A stretch of 64,000 nt of DNA, taken from contig NZ_KI911557.1 of assembly GCF_000515215.1 (NCBI RefSeq), positions 3,715,741 to 3,779,740 on the forward strand. Direction: 5' to 3'. The notes beneath the pieces are model-generated. The model was given only the letters and a program-made list of their open reading frames with translations, had not been told where the DNA came from and searched no databases. Position 1 is the stretch's first letter; each line of letters opens with the position of its first letter. Origin of the DNA: Methylomonas sp. 11b. Lineage in GTDB: Bacteria; Pseudomonadota; Gammaproteobacteria; Methylococcales; Methylomonadaceae. Below, piece after piece: positions 47,567 to 56,334 of this stretch. Position numbers and translations under genes: made by a program.

Positions 47567-49597
47567 CTAGATATTCAGTTTGAATTGCGTGGTTAGTTTT
47601 TGTAAGTTTTCCGCCAGCTGATTCAACTGGTGGGCTTCAGAGGTAGTCTGATTCGCCCCGTTACTGGTGTGTTCCGATAAATTGGTAATGTGGACGATAT
47701 TCCGATTGATTTCCTCGGTCACGGCCGTTTGTTCTTCGGCCGCGCTGGCAATTTGCAGGTTCATCGCGTCGATAGTTTCCACCGATTGGCTGATCGCTTC
47801 CAGGGATTGCATCGCCTCCCGAGATTTCTCCACACCTATATGAGCTTGCGTACGGCTTTGCCGCATCACAGCGACCGCCTCGCGCGATCCGGCCTGTAAT
47901 TCGCCTATCATGTTCTCGATTACTGCAGTTGATTCTTGGGTACGGCTTGCCAGGCTGCGAACTTCATCCGCCACTACCGCAAAACCGCGCCCGTGTTCGC
48001 CGGCGCGGGCGGCTTCAATGGCGGCGTTCAAGGCCAATAAGTTGGTTTGTTCGGCGATACTTTTAATCACGTCCACCAAGGAGCCTATGGATTCGCTGCT
48101 TTTTTCAAGGCTTTGAATCACATTGGCGGCGCCTTCGATGTCTTTAGCCAATTGGCTGATCGATATTGTGGCGCTTGCCACTATGCTTTGACCGTTTTTT
48201 GTTTGCTCGTTAGCGGTGCTGGCCGCTTGGGCCGCCGTATTGGTGGTGGAGGCAACGTCCTGGATGGTAGCGCTCATCTGGTTGACCGCCGTCGCGACCG
48301 AGGTGGTTTCTTCGCGTTGCCGGTCGAGATGAATCGCGCTTTGGCTGGCAACTGTGTAGACTTTTTGCGCCGACGTATGCAATTCGGCACTGGTATGAAT
48401 GATTTCCCTCAGCAAAGCCGAACTGGTGTCTATCATGGCGTTGAAGTTTTCGGCAATCTCCCGCATTTCATCGTTGGCATCGATATGTACTCTCGCGCTC
48501 AGGTCGTTTTGGGCAACGCGTTTAGTCGCGATGTTAATAGCGGTTATGTTGCGACTGACCGACTTGGTCAAGCCCAGCAATAACACAATGACCACCAACA
48601 ACACCCCGAGTAGTCCGGCCAGCGTAAATTGTAAAAATCGGTCAGCCGCCGCGCTGCGGGTGCGAAAAAGCAGGTCGAGTTCCGCTATCAGTCCGGTGTA
48701 AAGTTGGTAAGACTGGGTGATGGCTTGGGTGGAGGTTTCGAATACTGTGTCGCTACCAACAGAAATGGTTTCGCTTTCGACCAATTGCTGGCGTAATAAA
48801 CCGAGCATGGTTTGTAAGGCTGTTTGGTAGTTTTCATTGGTGCCGCGCAAATTTCGCGACACCTCGGGATTTTCCGCAAACGCCACGGCCAAGCCTTCAT
48901 CCACCTTGCGGGCATGGGTTTCTATATTGGCGATTAAGATTAACAACTTGGTTAATGTTTGCGGCGTGTAGCTACCCTTGGCTGCGATGCCGGAGGCCAG
49001 AGCCCGCGCTTGCCCCATCACTTCGATTAATTCGGGCAAATCGGACGTTAGTACGAATCCCATATGAAAACTATCGAGCTTGGGGTCGAGGATGATGCCG
49101 GATGTATTCGAAATATGGTTTAGTAGCTTCAAACCATCGGCAATCAAAACGTTATGAGCGGTTATCGCTGCACTTAACTCTTGATCCTGGGAATGTGTTT
49201 TGATGTCGTTCCATTGTTGGCTGAGCTTGGCGAGCATGCTGTCGGTTTGCAAGGCGTCATGCAGTTCACGGTCGGTTTTTTCAAGTTCCGTAAAATAGCC
49301 ATCGATTTCTTCGCGTTTACTAGTGATGCGTTCCTTAAATTGGGTCGCGCCGTTACGAAACGCGCTGGTCATGCCCCGATGCTGTTGAATGTGCTCGATT
49401 GGTTTTCTGAGGGCGGCGATGTAACTTAGGCCATGGCGTTCTCGCTCCAAGGAGTCGATTTCCGTCTGAAATTGCCTGACCAAGGTGCCTGCCATGAACA
49501 GCATGGGGATCAGCACGATGCTGAATAGCAGCGCAAATTTTGCGGGATAGCGGAGCCTATCCATCAAAGCGATTGCGGGCGAAATAACAAAATCCAT
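47567..49597 (-). CDS. Methyl-accepting chemotaxis protein
   Basis: 676 residues. Membrane segment 1 is near 17-37, a large extracellular helical sensor region is at about 40-320 (with [10 protein letters not shown], resembling the nitrate/nitrite-sensing NIT motif), membrane segment 2 is near 322-342, HAMP is at about 345-395, and the signalling tip is [23 protein letters not shown] followed by [12 protein letters not shown]. It reports an unknown signal to CheA/CheW. No pentapeptide for CheR binding is visible at the end (…TQFKLNI). Overlapping plus-strand frames are shadows. Confidence 0.92.
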   Translation of the reverse strand: MDFVISPAIALMDRLRYPAKFALLFSIVLIPMLFMAGTLVRQFQTEIDSLERERHGLSYIAALRKPIEHIQQHRGMTSAFRNGATQFKERITSKREEIDGYFTELEKTDRELHDALQTDSMLAKLSQQWNDIKTHSQDQELSAAITAHNVLIADGLKLLNHISNTSGIILDPKLDSFHMGFVLTSDLPELIEVMGQARALASGIAAKGSYTPQTLTKLLILIANIETHARKVDEGLAVAFAENPEVSRNLRGTNENYQTALQTMLGLLRQQLVESETISVGSDTVFETSTQAITQSYQLYTGLIAELDLLFRTRSAAADRFLQFTLAGLLGVLLVVIVLLLGLTKSVSRNITAINIATKRVAQNDLSARVHIDANDEMREIAENFNAMIDTSSALLREIIHTSAELHTSAQKVYTVASQSAIHLDRQREETTSVATAVNQMSATIQDVASTTNTAAQAASTANEQTKNGQSIVASATISISQLAKDIEGAANVIQSLEKSSESIGSLVDVIKSIAEQTNLLALNAAIEAARAGEHGRGFAVVADEVRSLASRTQESTAVIENMIGELQAGSREAVAVMRQSRTQAHIGVEKSREAMQSLEAISQSVETIDAMNLQIASAAEEQTAVTEEINRNIVHITNLSEHTSNGANQTTSEAHQLNQLAENLQKLTTQFKLNI

Positions 49598-49729
49598 AGT
49601 TAAGATCCTGGCGATGTTGTTGAGGCGCGTTTGCAGGCAACTATAGTTGTTTTATGTTTTTTGGAAAGTATCTAGTAAATTTAATCGGCGGCTTAGCGCG
49701 GCGGTGAGCTTGTTAAGCAGTTTTATGTT

Positions 49730-49999
49730 CTACAGGCGGGCAATCAGCAGGATCGCCGCCGAAATGATTAAACAGCTTCCCGCCAGCCAAGTGCCTGGAC
49801 GGGACGGTTTTTTCGAAACTCGCAGCATGATGAGGATTGTCAGGGAAATCAGTAGGGCCGGATACGCTATCATGAACGCTAACGCCGGTAGCGCGGTGTT
49901 TGGACCGGCTTCTTCAAGCGTGTAATAGCTGAAACAGCCTAAACCGGGTAGCGCTAGTATCAGTGCCAAACTCAATAATTTATGACAGAACGCGTTCAC
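49730..49999 (-). CDS. Small membrane protein of unknown function
   Basis: 89 residues with three hydrophobic segments (LLSLALILALPGLGCF; LPALAFMIAYPALLISLTILI; WLAGSCLIISAAILLIA) and a basic loop RVSKKPSRPGTW. Looks like a real inner-membrane protein, but no family is recognised. Codon use resembles that of nearby genes. It lies alone; the competing plus-strand frame has no plausible features. Confidence 0.55.
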   Translation of the reverse strand: MNAFCHKLLSLALILALPGLGCFSYYTLEEAGPNTALPALAFMIAYPALLISLTILIMLRVSKKPSRPGTWLAGSCLIISAAILLIARL

Positions 50000-50190
50000 G
50001 GTATAAAGCCTACCTTGGTTGTGTTGCGAAAAGTATATAGCTTGCCGGTAAGCCCTTAATCATGACTGGCCTGAAGTAGTTTCTATCCGGCGGGAAAATT
50101 TGCCTAAAGCCTGATTTATTGGATTATGATGCACTGAAACTCGCAAGATGGCGGTCCTTGTGACCGTTTAACCCGCTTTGAGGAGTAGTT

Positions 50191-50916
50191 ATGCAATACG
50201 ATTCCGGTGTTTGCCAAACATTGGTAGCTTTCAGTTTGGGTTTTTGGCTATTGCCATGCGCTTCCGCGGAACTCACTCGAGAAGGTGTTATCGCGATTAT
50301 AGCTGAAGCCGGCAGTCAGCGGCCGAACTTGATCAAGAAAGACCTGTCGGGTTTGGATTTATCCGGGATCGATTTCAATAAAGCCGACTTGTTTTCCAGC
50401 AATCTTGACGGTGCAAAGCTAACGGCGGCTAGGTTGGTAGGTGTCAATCTGAATCTTGCGCAGATGCGTAATGCGAATTTGCAGAATGCCAATTTATCCT
50501 ATGCCAGCTTATATGGCGTGCTGATGGACTATGCCGACTTATCGGGCGCGGACCTGAGCCGCAGTCGTGTGACCGGATCGCTGAACAATGTTAATTTCGC
50601 GGGCGCCAAATTAGCACAGGCCAATTTAGGTCCCAATTCCGCGAGTCCGCGGCAACTGCGCGATAAGCTGGAAATCAACAATGCGATACTGAACGATGCG
50701 GATTTGAGCGGCGCTAATTTTAATTATGCGCTGATGAGCAATACATCGCTCCGCCATGCCAATTTAAGCGGAGGTCAGTTTATCTGGGCGGACTTGTCCG
50801 GTGCTAATTTAGACGGTGCGACCATTTCCGGCGCGGATTTTAGAAGTGCCAACTTTGATGACGCAAATTTGAGTAATGTGAAAGGGGCCGATACAGCCCT
50901 GGGCTTTAAAAAATGA
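50191..50916 (+). CDS. Pentapeptide-repeat protein with signal-like N-terminus
   Basis: 241 residues. After a hydrophobic N-terminus (VAFSLGFWLLPCASA) that could be a signal peptide or lipobox-like sequence come two blocks of A(D/N)Lxx repeats (e.g. ADLSGADLSR, ANLSGGQFIWADLSGANLDGA) folding into a right-handed quadrilateral beta helix. Function unknown; some such proteins mimic DNA, but the secretion signal argues for an envelope role. A GAGGAG site lies upstream of ATG 50191. Convergent with the ApaH-like gene. Confidence 0.85.
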   Translation: MQYDSGVCQTLVAFSLGFWLLPCASAELTREGVIAIIAEAGSQRPNLIKKDLSGLDLSGIDFNKADLFSSNLDGAKLTAARLVGVNLNLAQMRNANLQNANLSYASLYGVLMDYADLSGADLSRSRVTGSLNNVNFAGAKLAQANLGPNSASPRQLRDKLEINNAILNDADLSGANFNYALMSNTSLRHANLSGGQFIWADLSGANLDGATISGADFRSANFDDANLSNVKGADTALGFKK

Positions 50917-50966
50917 GTTTAAATTGGCCGGTCCGGCAGGACAGGCTGAGTTCAAACAAACGCTCA

Positions 50967-51749
50967 TTAAGACATTGCTGCGATCATTTCGCCGGGTGTC
51001 GATAATGACAACGCCGACAAAGCGGGCAGCGGATAGAAGCCCACGCAATCACTATCGGCAAAATGCGCGTCATCGGCAAAAACTATGTTCAATTGCGATG
51101 TCAGTCGGTTGGGTACACGATACCAAGGCATTAAACCGGCTGGTTGAGAATAGACTGAGCCCGTTGCTTTAAAATCCAGCTTGCCTTGCTCGTTACAATA
51201 CGCCATTTGCGTGTAAGCATTGGCAATAAAATTCAGTCGTTTCCAGCCGCGCAGTTTGGCATGCCAGCGCGACTGGTCTTGCTTGCGGTTTTCCAGAAAC
51301 GCCGCGTAATTGCTTCCCGATAAAACCGATTCCACTTCATACGCAAAAGTCAGCGCCTGGCTGAAAGTCCATTCGCCAGGAAGACCGGCATTCACCAACG
51401 TAAAATTAAGCTTGGAATCGTGATGAATCAGGCTGCGCAGCCGCAGCCATTTCAATAACTCGTCCCGGTCCGGTGTGTTAAGAATTTCATCCAAAGTATC
51501 GTCCGGGCCCAATTGGGCGTAGCCGAGCGCAACGCTGAGGAGATGGAGTTCTTGTTTGCCCAATACCACGACTGCCGCCTTGCCCAGGCTTTTAACGTAA
51601 CGCAGTACCTGCAAAGATTCCGGCCCTTGATTGACAAGATTGCCGGCAAACCATACCCGGTCTTCCAACGGATCGAAGCCGATAGTCGTCAGAAGTTGCA
51701 TAAGTCTTTGGTAATCGCCGTTTACGCTGCCGATGGCATAGGTGGTCAT
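50967..51749 (-). CDS. ApaH-like protein lacking all metal ligands (probable pseudo-enzyme)
   Basis: 260 residues, collinear with ApaH diadenosine tetraphosphatase over its full length: ATG-TYAIG, LRYVKSLG, LHLL, NAGLPG, LRGWKRLNFIANAYTQMAYC and PAGLMPWYRVP. However, every metal-binding motif is changed: GDVHG is GSVNG (S8, N10), GDLVxRG is GNLVNQG (N37, Q41), GNHDLHLL is GKQELHLL (K65, Q66, E67), the HAG is NAG, and the late GHW is ADD. The frame is intact and the rest of the protein is well kept, so this looks like a retained regulatory or binding protein rather than decay. Phosphatase activity is very unlikely. Confidence 0.88.
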   Translation of the reverse strand: MTTYAIGSVNGDYQRLMQLLTTIGFDPLEDRVWFAGNLVNQGPESLQVLRYVKSLGKAAVVVLGKQELHLLSVALGYAQLGPDDTLDEILNTPDRDELLKWLRLRSLIHHDSKLNFTLVNAGLPGEWTFSQALTFAYEVESVLSGSNYAAFLENRKQDQSRWHAKLRGWKRLNFIANAYTQMAYCNEQGKLDFKATGSVYSQPAGLMPWYRVPNRLTSQLNIVFADDAHFADSDCVGFYPLPALSALSLSTPGEMIAAMS

Positions 51750-52326
51750 AGGTATTTAAATTCCAAAGCCATGTCTGAACAAATGCCCGGCCATGACCGG
51801 AAGGTCAGCGCAAGGCCGGGAGATTTCCATCTTATCGTTAAACGCTATCAATTTTGATGCCATCAGTCTTGGCGCCGGATTTCTGGCGGTGATGATCCTG
51901 CCAACTCACTGATTATTCGTTGGAAACAGATGAAAAGTCGGCAATAGGGTGTTGGGACTTAACTGGGTAAATCTGGTTCGTTCCCCGCCAAATCCGCAGT
52001 TTTGCGTGTGAAATGTAAAGTAATCGACAGGTTTTGCAGCGCTGATGAACAAAGCCAATCATCCCCGCTGGCGATACTGAGAACGCCGTTATATTCGACA
52101 AGTCGGGAAGGAATTTACTATATGTAAAATCTATTGAAGCTATAAAAACAATCAATTTTATTTGTTGCAGGGGTTTGTTCACAATGGTCCCCAAGCTGGA
52201 TCGGTTGAATTTCCAATCAGATTTCCAGTGATTTATTAACCCAGTCGGAAAATACTGTTCTTACCGAACGGAGTGTCAATAGCAGATACGGCCGGGTTCA
52301 TAACAATTATTACCAGGAGACTTATC
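51750..52326. other. Intergenic region upstream of the small secreted protein
   Basis: About 575 bases. I see no supported gene. The minus-strand frame 51913-52194 is AT-rich and without a ribosome-binding site. The last bases carry AGGAGA before ATG 52327. Confidence 0.45.
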
Positions 52327-52596
52327 ATGAAAACCTTAAACACCATCCAAGTTGCTATCGTCCTTACTGCCGCTCTTGTTTCGACAAGTGTTCAAGCACA
52401 GGGTGATCGCATCGCCTCCGGCGGCTTTTTAAATAGTTGGGTTGCTGAAGTGGTTTACGACAATCCCGCGCACAATCGCGGCATACATAGTTATCCCAAT
52501 CCGCTTGCGCCTGTTGTGGTAGCGGAAAAAGATATGATTTATGTCGATAAGGCCTATGGACAAGCTATTTACAGCTATCCCAGAAATACAAAATGA
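52327..52596 (+). CDS. Small secreted protein
   Basis: 89 residues. A clear signal peptide (MKTLNTIQVAIVLTAALVST, cleavage likely after SVQA-Q) and a short mature part (about 65 residues) with Tyr/Asn/Pro. The start ATG 52327 has CCAGGAGACTT upstream and is preferred over the frame start at 52273. No family recognised. A hairpin at 52609-52631 follows. Confidence 0.7.
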   Translation: MKTLNTIQVAIVLTAALVSTSVQAQGDRIASGGFLNSWVAEVVYDNPAHNRGIHSYPNPLAPVVVAEKDMIYVDKAYGQAIYSYPRNTK

Positions 52597-52608
52597 GCTC
52601 AACTCTTG

Positions 52609-52631
52609 GCGGACGCCTTCGGGCGTTCCGC
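52609..52631 (+). terminator. Hairpin downstream of the small secreted protein
   Basis: GCGGACGCC / GGCGTTCCGC with a TTCG-type loop. No T-run follows, so efficiency is uncertain. Confidence 0.45.
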
Positions 52632-52654
52632 TTGTATCGACCGAATAAGCCCGT

Positions 52655-52750
52655 CGCCGCCATTCTCGTGAAAGTGGGGATCCAAGATTACCGTTGGGTT
52701 CCCATCGGCGCGGGAGCGACGATAATTAAGGGTCGGATTAACAGATTCTT
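52655..52750. repeat. Degenerate repeat copy, left of the DUF805 gene
   Basis: The minus-strand reading (TAATCCGACCCTTAATTATCGTCGCTCCCGCGCC) resembles plus-strand sequence at 53431-53500 (GAATCCGGCCCTTCAATATCGTCGCCTGCGGC). The two copies lie in inverted orientation around the 52839-53246 gene. They resemble known REP-type GC palindromes. Confidence 0.4.
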
Positions 52751-52838
52751 GCCTATCCGGGAACCAAGGCTTTAGGGGCGTCTAAGGGCATGGTTGATAA
52801 TCTTGAAAAGGTTCAAACCAGCTGATTGGAATACGCGT

Positions 52839-53246
52839 TTACAAAGCCCTTACTAATAGCACCGGCATCCACGGGCTTACCAATAACAGAAAGCCGGTAA
52901 ACCAGATATCGAAAGTAGGGCGCAAGGCCGGAGCTTCGAGTTGGTCTGCCGACGGATTGCTGGGGGCGAATATTAATACCAAAGCGACCAACAGCATCAG
53001 CGGCGGCGCGAACAAAAATCCGAGCAATATTCCCCAGGCCGAAGAGCCGATGTCGCGGCAGCGTTTTATCATGGCGGATACACCGAATAAGCCGCATGCC
53101 AAGGCGATAATCAGGTAAAACGGCACGGCATATTCGTCGGACGACCCGCTGGTCGTTATCTGATGCGCATACAAGGGTAGTGCCAAAGCATTCAGCAAAG
53201 CTGGCAGCCCTAAAGCTATATATCGAGAGCGGTCGTAACGCAGCAT
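52839..53246 (-). CDS. DUF805-like inner-membrane protein
   Basis: 135 residues with four hydrophobic segments. The MIKRCRDIGSSAWGIL motif after the second segment matches the R-x-R/C-D-x-G-x-S-x-W signature of DUF805. Function unknown. Start ATG at 53246. Flanked by two inverted degenerate repeats. Confidence 0.75.
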   Translation of the reverse strand: MLRYDRSRYIALGLPALLNALALPLYAHQITTSGSSDEYAVPFYLIIALACGLFGVSAMIKRCRDIGSSAWGILLGFLFAPPLMLLVALVLIFAPSNPSADQLEAPALRPTFDIWFTGFLLLVSPWMPVLLVRAL

Positions 53247-53430
53247 GGTTCTGTGTATTCCCTAAATTAGCAGTTAACGGGATCGTCTAGGTTAGCTCAG
53301 CGGCTGGCGATTGCCAATTTTTGCGTGTTTTTTGATGATCCCGGCACGAGGATTAGGGATTGTTTTAGTGGCTTTATTGGTTACTGCTATGGCCACGACC
53401 ACTGCTGATACACTTACAGCTAACCCGCTA

Positions 53431-53500
53431 TGAATCCGGCCCTTCAATATCGTCGCCTGCGGCTTCGCGGGAATCACGATTCCAGGGAATTTAAGCCCCG
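53431..53500. repeat. Degenerate repeat copy, right of the DUF805 gene
   Basis: See 52655-52750; plus-strand copy with GGCCCTTCAATATCGTCGCC and a palindromic GCGGGAATC core. It occupies most of the gap before the HD-GYP gene, which otherwise shows nothing. Confidence 0.4.
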
Positions 53501-53550
53501 GGTTAATAAACGTACCGCAATTCAGTCGCAATTCGGCAGGCAAATGCGCA

Positions 53551-54759
53551 ATGATCAAAAAAATTGATGTAGCCGACCTGAAGCCCAAGATGTTCATCCA
53601 CGACATCAACTGTCCGTGGATAAACCACCCGTTTTTGCGCAACAGCTTTTTGATCGAATCCGCTCAAGACATCGAAAAAATCGCCGCCTACGGCATTCGC
53701 CAGGTCTACATTGATACCGCACTCGGACCGGATATGCCGGAAGCTCCGACTATGCATGAAGTAAACCGGCAGCTAGACGAGCATATGCAGCATTTGGGGC
53801 GCACGCTTAAGCGCGTGCCGCCGCCGCTGGTAAGCGTCGAAAAGGAACGGGTTAAAGCCAAGCAAGTCTGCCGCGAAGCCAATCGCATCGTACACAACGT
53901 CCTACAGGATTGTCGCTTGGGTAAGCAGGTTCAATTGGAGCAGGTTGAACCGGTGGTTTCCGGCATCATCGAGTCGATTTTTCGGAACCCGGATGCCATT
54001 GTCAGTCTGCTCAGAATCAAGCAGGCCGATAAATATACTTTTCAGCATTCCGTTGCGGTGGGCACGCTGCTGATTAGCTTTTGCAGAGCCTTGGATATAG
54101 ACCGCAAACTCATCGAACAGGTCGGCCTTGGCGGTTTGTTGCACGACATCGGCAAAATGCAGGTGCCGAATAACATCCTCAATAAACCTGGAAAGCTGAC
54201 GGAAAGCGAATTTGAGATCATGAAGAAGCATGTAAGCTACGGCTGCCAGGTGTTGGAGAAAACGCCGGGTCTTTCACCCATTACCTTAAGTGTCGCGGCT
54301 GAGCATCACGAGTGTTTTGACGGCAGCGGTTATCCATTGGGTTTGAAGGGCGATGAAATCAGCCTGTATGGGCAGATGGCATCGGTGGTGGATGTGTACG
54401 ATGCGCTGACCTCCACGCGTATCTATCACACCGGCATCGAACCCACGGAAGTGTTAAGAAAATTGCTGGAATGGAGTGACCACCATTTCAATCTGACACT
54501 GGTACATCAATTTATCCGCAGCATCGGCATTTACCCGGTCGGCACCTTGGTGCGACTGGAGAGCGGCTATCTGGCCGTCGTAGTGGAACAACATCATGAA
54601 AACCTGCTGCATCCCAGGGTAAGGGTGGTATTCAATGCCCGGACTCGCTGCTACACACCTCCCGCAGATTTCGATCTGTCCAAACCCGATTGCCATGACC
54701 GCATCACTTCGTTTGAGGTACCCGCGAAGTGCGGGGTCGATCCTCAGCGCTATTTATAG
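53551..54759 (+). CDS. HD-GYP domain phosphodiesterase
   Basis: 402 residues. An N-terminal ~140-residue DUF3391-like region (IKKIDVADLKPKMFIHDINC) precedes the HD-GYP domain: HSVAVGTLLI, LLHDIGK (metal-binding HD), then HHECFDGSGYPLGLKGDEI with the GYP signature. The metal ligands appear intact, so cyclic di-GMP hydrolysis is likely. No membrane segment. Start ATG 53551. Confidence 0.9.
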   Translation: MIKKIDVADLKPKMFIHDINCPWINHPFLRNSFLIESAQDIEKIAAYGIRQVYIDTALGPDMPEAPTMHEVNRQLDEHMQHLGRTLKRVPPPLVSVEKERVKAKQVCREANRIVHNVLQDCRLGKQVQLEQVEPVVSGIIESIFRNPDAIVSLLRIKQADKYTFQHSVAVGTLLISFCRALDIDRKLIEQVGLGGLLHDIGKMQVPNNILNKPGKLTESEFEIMKKHVSYGCQVLEKTPGLSPITLSVAAEHHECFDGSGYPLGLKGDEISLYGQMASVVDVYDALTSTRIYHTGIEPTEVLRKLLEWSDHHFNLTLVHQFIRSIGIYPVGTLVRLESGYLAVVVEQHHENLLHPRVRVVFNARTRCYTPPADFDLSKPDCHDRITSFEVPAKCGVDPQRYL

Positions 54760-54832
54760 TTACGGTTCAGATAAGCCAAAAATTTGATGGAGGGCTTGAG
54801 CCAAGCTGAAGTTGCCGTCTGATTTTATGACG

Positions 54833-54865
54833 CTGTATTGAGCTACTTTCGTCAGCTCAATACAG
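54833..54865. terminator. Hairpin between convergent HD-GYP and secreted-protein genes
   Basis: CTGTATTGAGCT / AGCTCAATACAG, a perfect 12-bp stem. No strong T-run on the plus strand; probably a bidirectional transcription barrier. Confidence 0.6.
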
Positions 54866-54897
54866 GTTAGATAGTCGATTTAAAAAGCAAAATCAGT

Positions 54898-55239
54898 TTA
54901 TTCGGCTTCTTTGGCTATGGGGTCACCTGATTCATCGACTGGCTGCACAAATTCAAACAGTTTGGAGCCGGTGTTGATGACTTCTACGTTACCTTGAAAA
55001 CCACTGCGCGCAGCAACATTTTTGCAGAACGTTCTTTTGATAAAACCGGTTGTACATTTATTGGTGCCGTTGCTCAGGTCGTCGGCTATGGTCCAACCGT
55101 CCGGACAAATAATCGTGGGAATATCAAACGTTTTGCATACCGGTTTTGGTGTCGTGCCGCCGCCGGTCGGCTGGGCATGGGAAATGGCGCTGGCGCCGAA
55201 CAAAACGGCGGATAGGACAAATAATTTTGGGGTTTTCAT
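54898..55239 (-). CDS. Small secreted Cys-containing protein
   Basis: 113 residues. Signal peptide MKTPKLFVLSAVLFGASAIS with likely cleavage after SHA-Q. Four Cys in the mature part (VCKTF, IICPDG, NKCTTG, TFCKNV) could form two disulfides. No known family. Convergent to the HD-GYP gene. Confidence 0.65.
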   Translation of the reverse strand: MKTPKLFVLSAVLFGASAISHAQPTGGGTTPKPVCKTFDIPTIICPDGWTIADDLSNGTNKCTTGFIKRTFCKNVAARSGFQGNVEVINTGSKLFEFVQPVDESGDPIAKEAE

Positions 55240-55423
55240 GTGATACCTCTTCGATGATTTAATTGATCAAGCTCCCTGGGATGTGGGGCGGCATGAATAA
55301 TCCCTTTCGAAGAGGATATTAAGATTTAAGCTTGGACTTTTATATGAACTATTCCATCTGATCCGGCGTGATTAATTAACAGCAATTTTCTGCGCTATTG
55401 ACGGTGTTTGAGTGCCTGTTAGG

Positions 55424-56221
55424 CTAATTAAAATCTCGCTGCCAATCATTGATGATCCGGCACAACTGGTCCAAACCGTCGCTGAGTGCCGCCGGGCCGG
55501 GTTGTAAAATATCGCAAGACTTAATCTCGTAAACCCGCTGCTGTTGCACGGCCGGAATGCTATCCCAACCGGGGCGAGCAGCTAGATGATCCGGGCGGAA
55601 TTTTTTGCCGCACCAGGAGCCGATGATAATATCCGGCGCGCGGCGCACGACTTCCTGGGGATCAGCAATGATGCGTTGTTTGGCGGAATGTTCGGTGGAC
55701 AATTCGGCAAAACAGTCCTCGCCACCGGCGATGCCAATCAACTCCGATACCCAGCGAATGCCGGAAATCATCGGCTCGTCCCATTCTTCAAAATACACCT
55801 TCGGCCGTTTGGCAAACCTTAGGCTGTGTTGGCGGGTTGTTTCCAGTTGCTGCCGGTATTGCGCCACTAGCACAGCGGCCTTTTCCGGAGCGCCGACCAT
55901 AGCTCCCAGCAAGCCAATCATTCGCAAAATGCCGTCCACCGAGCGTTGGTTAAAAACGTGTACTTCTACGCCGGCCCGGATTAAATCCGCGGCGATGTCG
56001 GCCTGCAAATTGGAAAATCCGAGCACCAAATCCGGTTGCAGCGCCAGAATTTTATCGATTTTGGCGCTGGTAAATGCCGAGACTTTGGGTTTTTCCTTGC
56101 GAGCCTGTGCCGGCCTGACGGTATAGCCGGAGATACCAACGATGCGCGCTTGCTCGCCTAACAAATACAAGGTTTCGGTGGTTTCGTCGGTTAAACAGAC
56201 GATGCGTTCAGGGTAATCCAT
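55424..56221 (-). CDS. Cobalamin-binding/BtuF-type substrate-binding protein without signal peptide
   Basis: 265 residues from ATG 56221; TTG at 56233 would add four residues. It resembles the periplasmic BtuF/FecB substrate-binding fold (RIVCLTDETTETLYLLGEQARIVGIS, then KPKVSAFTSAKIDKILALQPDLVLGF), typical of annotated 'cobalamin-binding protein' genes. No signal peptide or lipobox is visible, so the protein appears cytosolic as written; no transporter genes are adjacent. The ligand is unproven. Confidence 0.8.
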   Translation of the reverse strand: MDYPERIVCLTDETTETLYLLGEQARIVGISGYTVRPAQARKEKPKVSAFTSAKIDKILALQPDLVLGFSNLQADIAADLIRAGVEVHVFNQRSVDGILRMIGLLGAMVGAPEKAAVLVAQYRQQLETTRQHSLRFAKRPKVYFEEWDEPMISGIRWVSELIGIAGGEDCFAELSTEHSAKQRIIADPQEVVRRAPDIIIGSWCGKKFRPDHLAARPGWDSIPAVQQQRVYEIKSCDILQPGPAALSDGLDQLCRIINDWQRDFN

Positions 56222-56275
56222 TTGGCAATCCAAATTAGGTAATCAGAGGCGTTAACTCAGTTTGCTGCGGACAAT

Positions 56276-56314
56276 AAAAACCGCCCAACAGCGTGTAGCC
56301 GGTAGGCGGCTTTT
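56276..56314 (-). terminator. Terminator of gpmI (minus strand)
   Basis: On the minus strand, TAAAAGCCGCC ... GGCGGTTTTTATT forms a stem-loop with T-run downstream of the gpmI stop. Confidence 0.8.
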
Positions 56315-56334
56315 AGGTCCAGAGCGGTTTGGTC

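Noticed and set aside
49647..49925. Plus-strand ORF opposite the small membrane protein
   Set aside because: It is a shadow of the minus-strand gene, which has three proper hydrophobic segments and better start context.
51913..52194. 93-residue minus-strand ORF
   Set aside because: AT-rich, no start context and no recognisable features; treated as noncoding.
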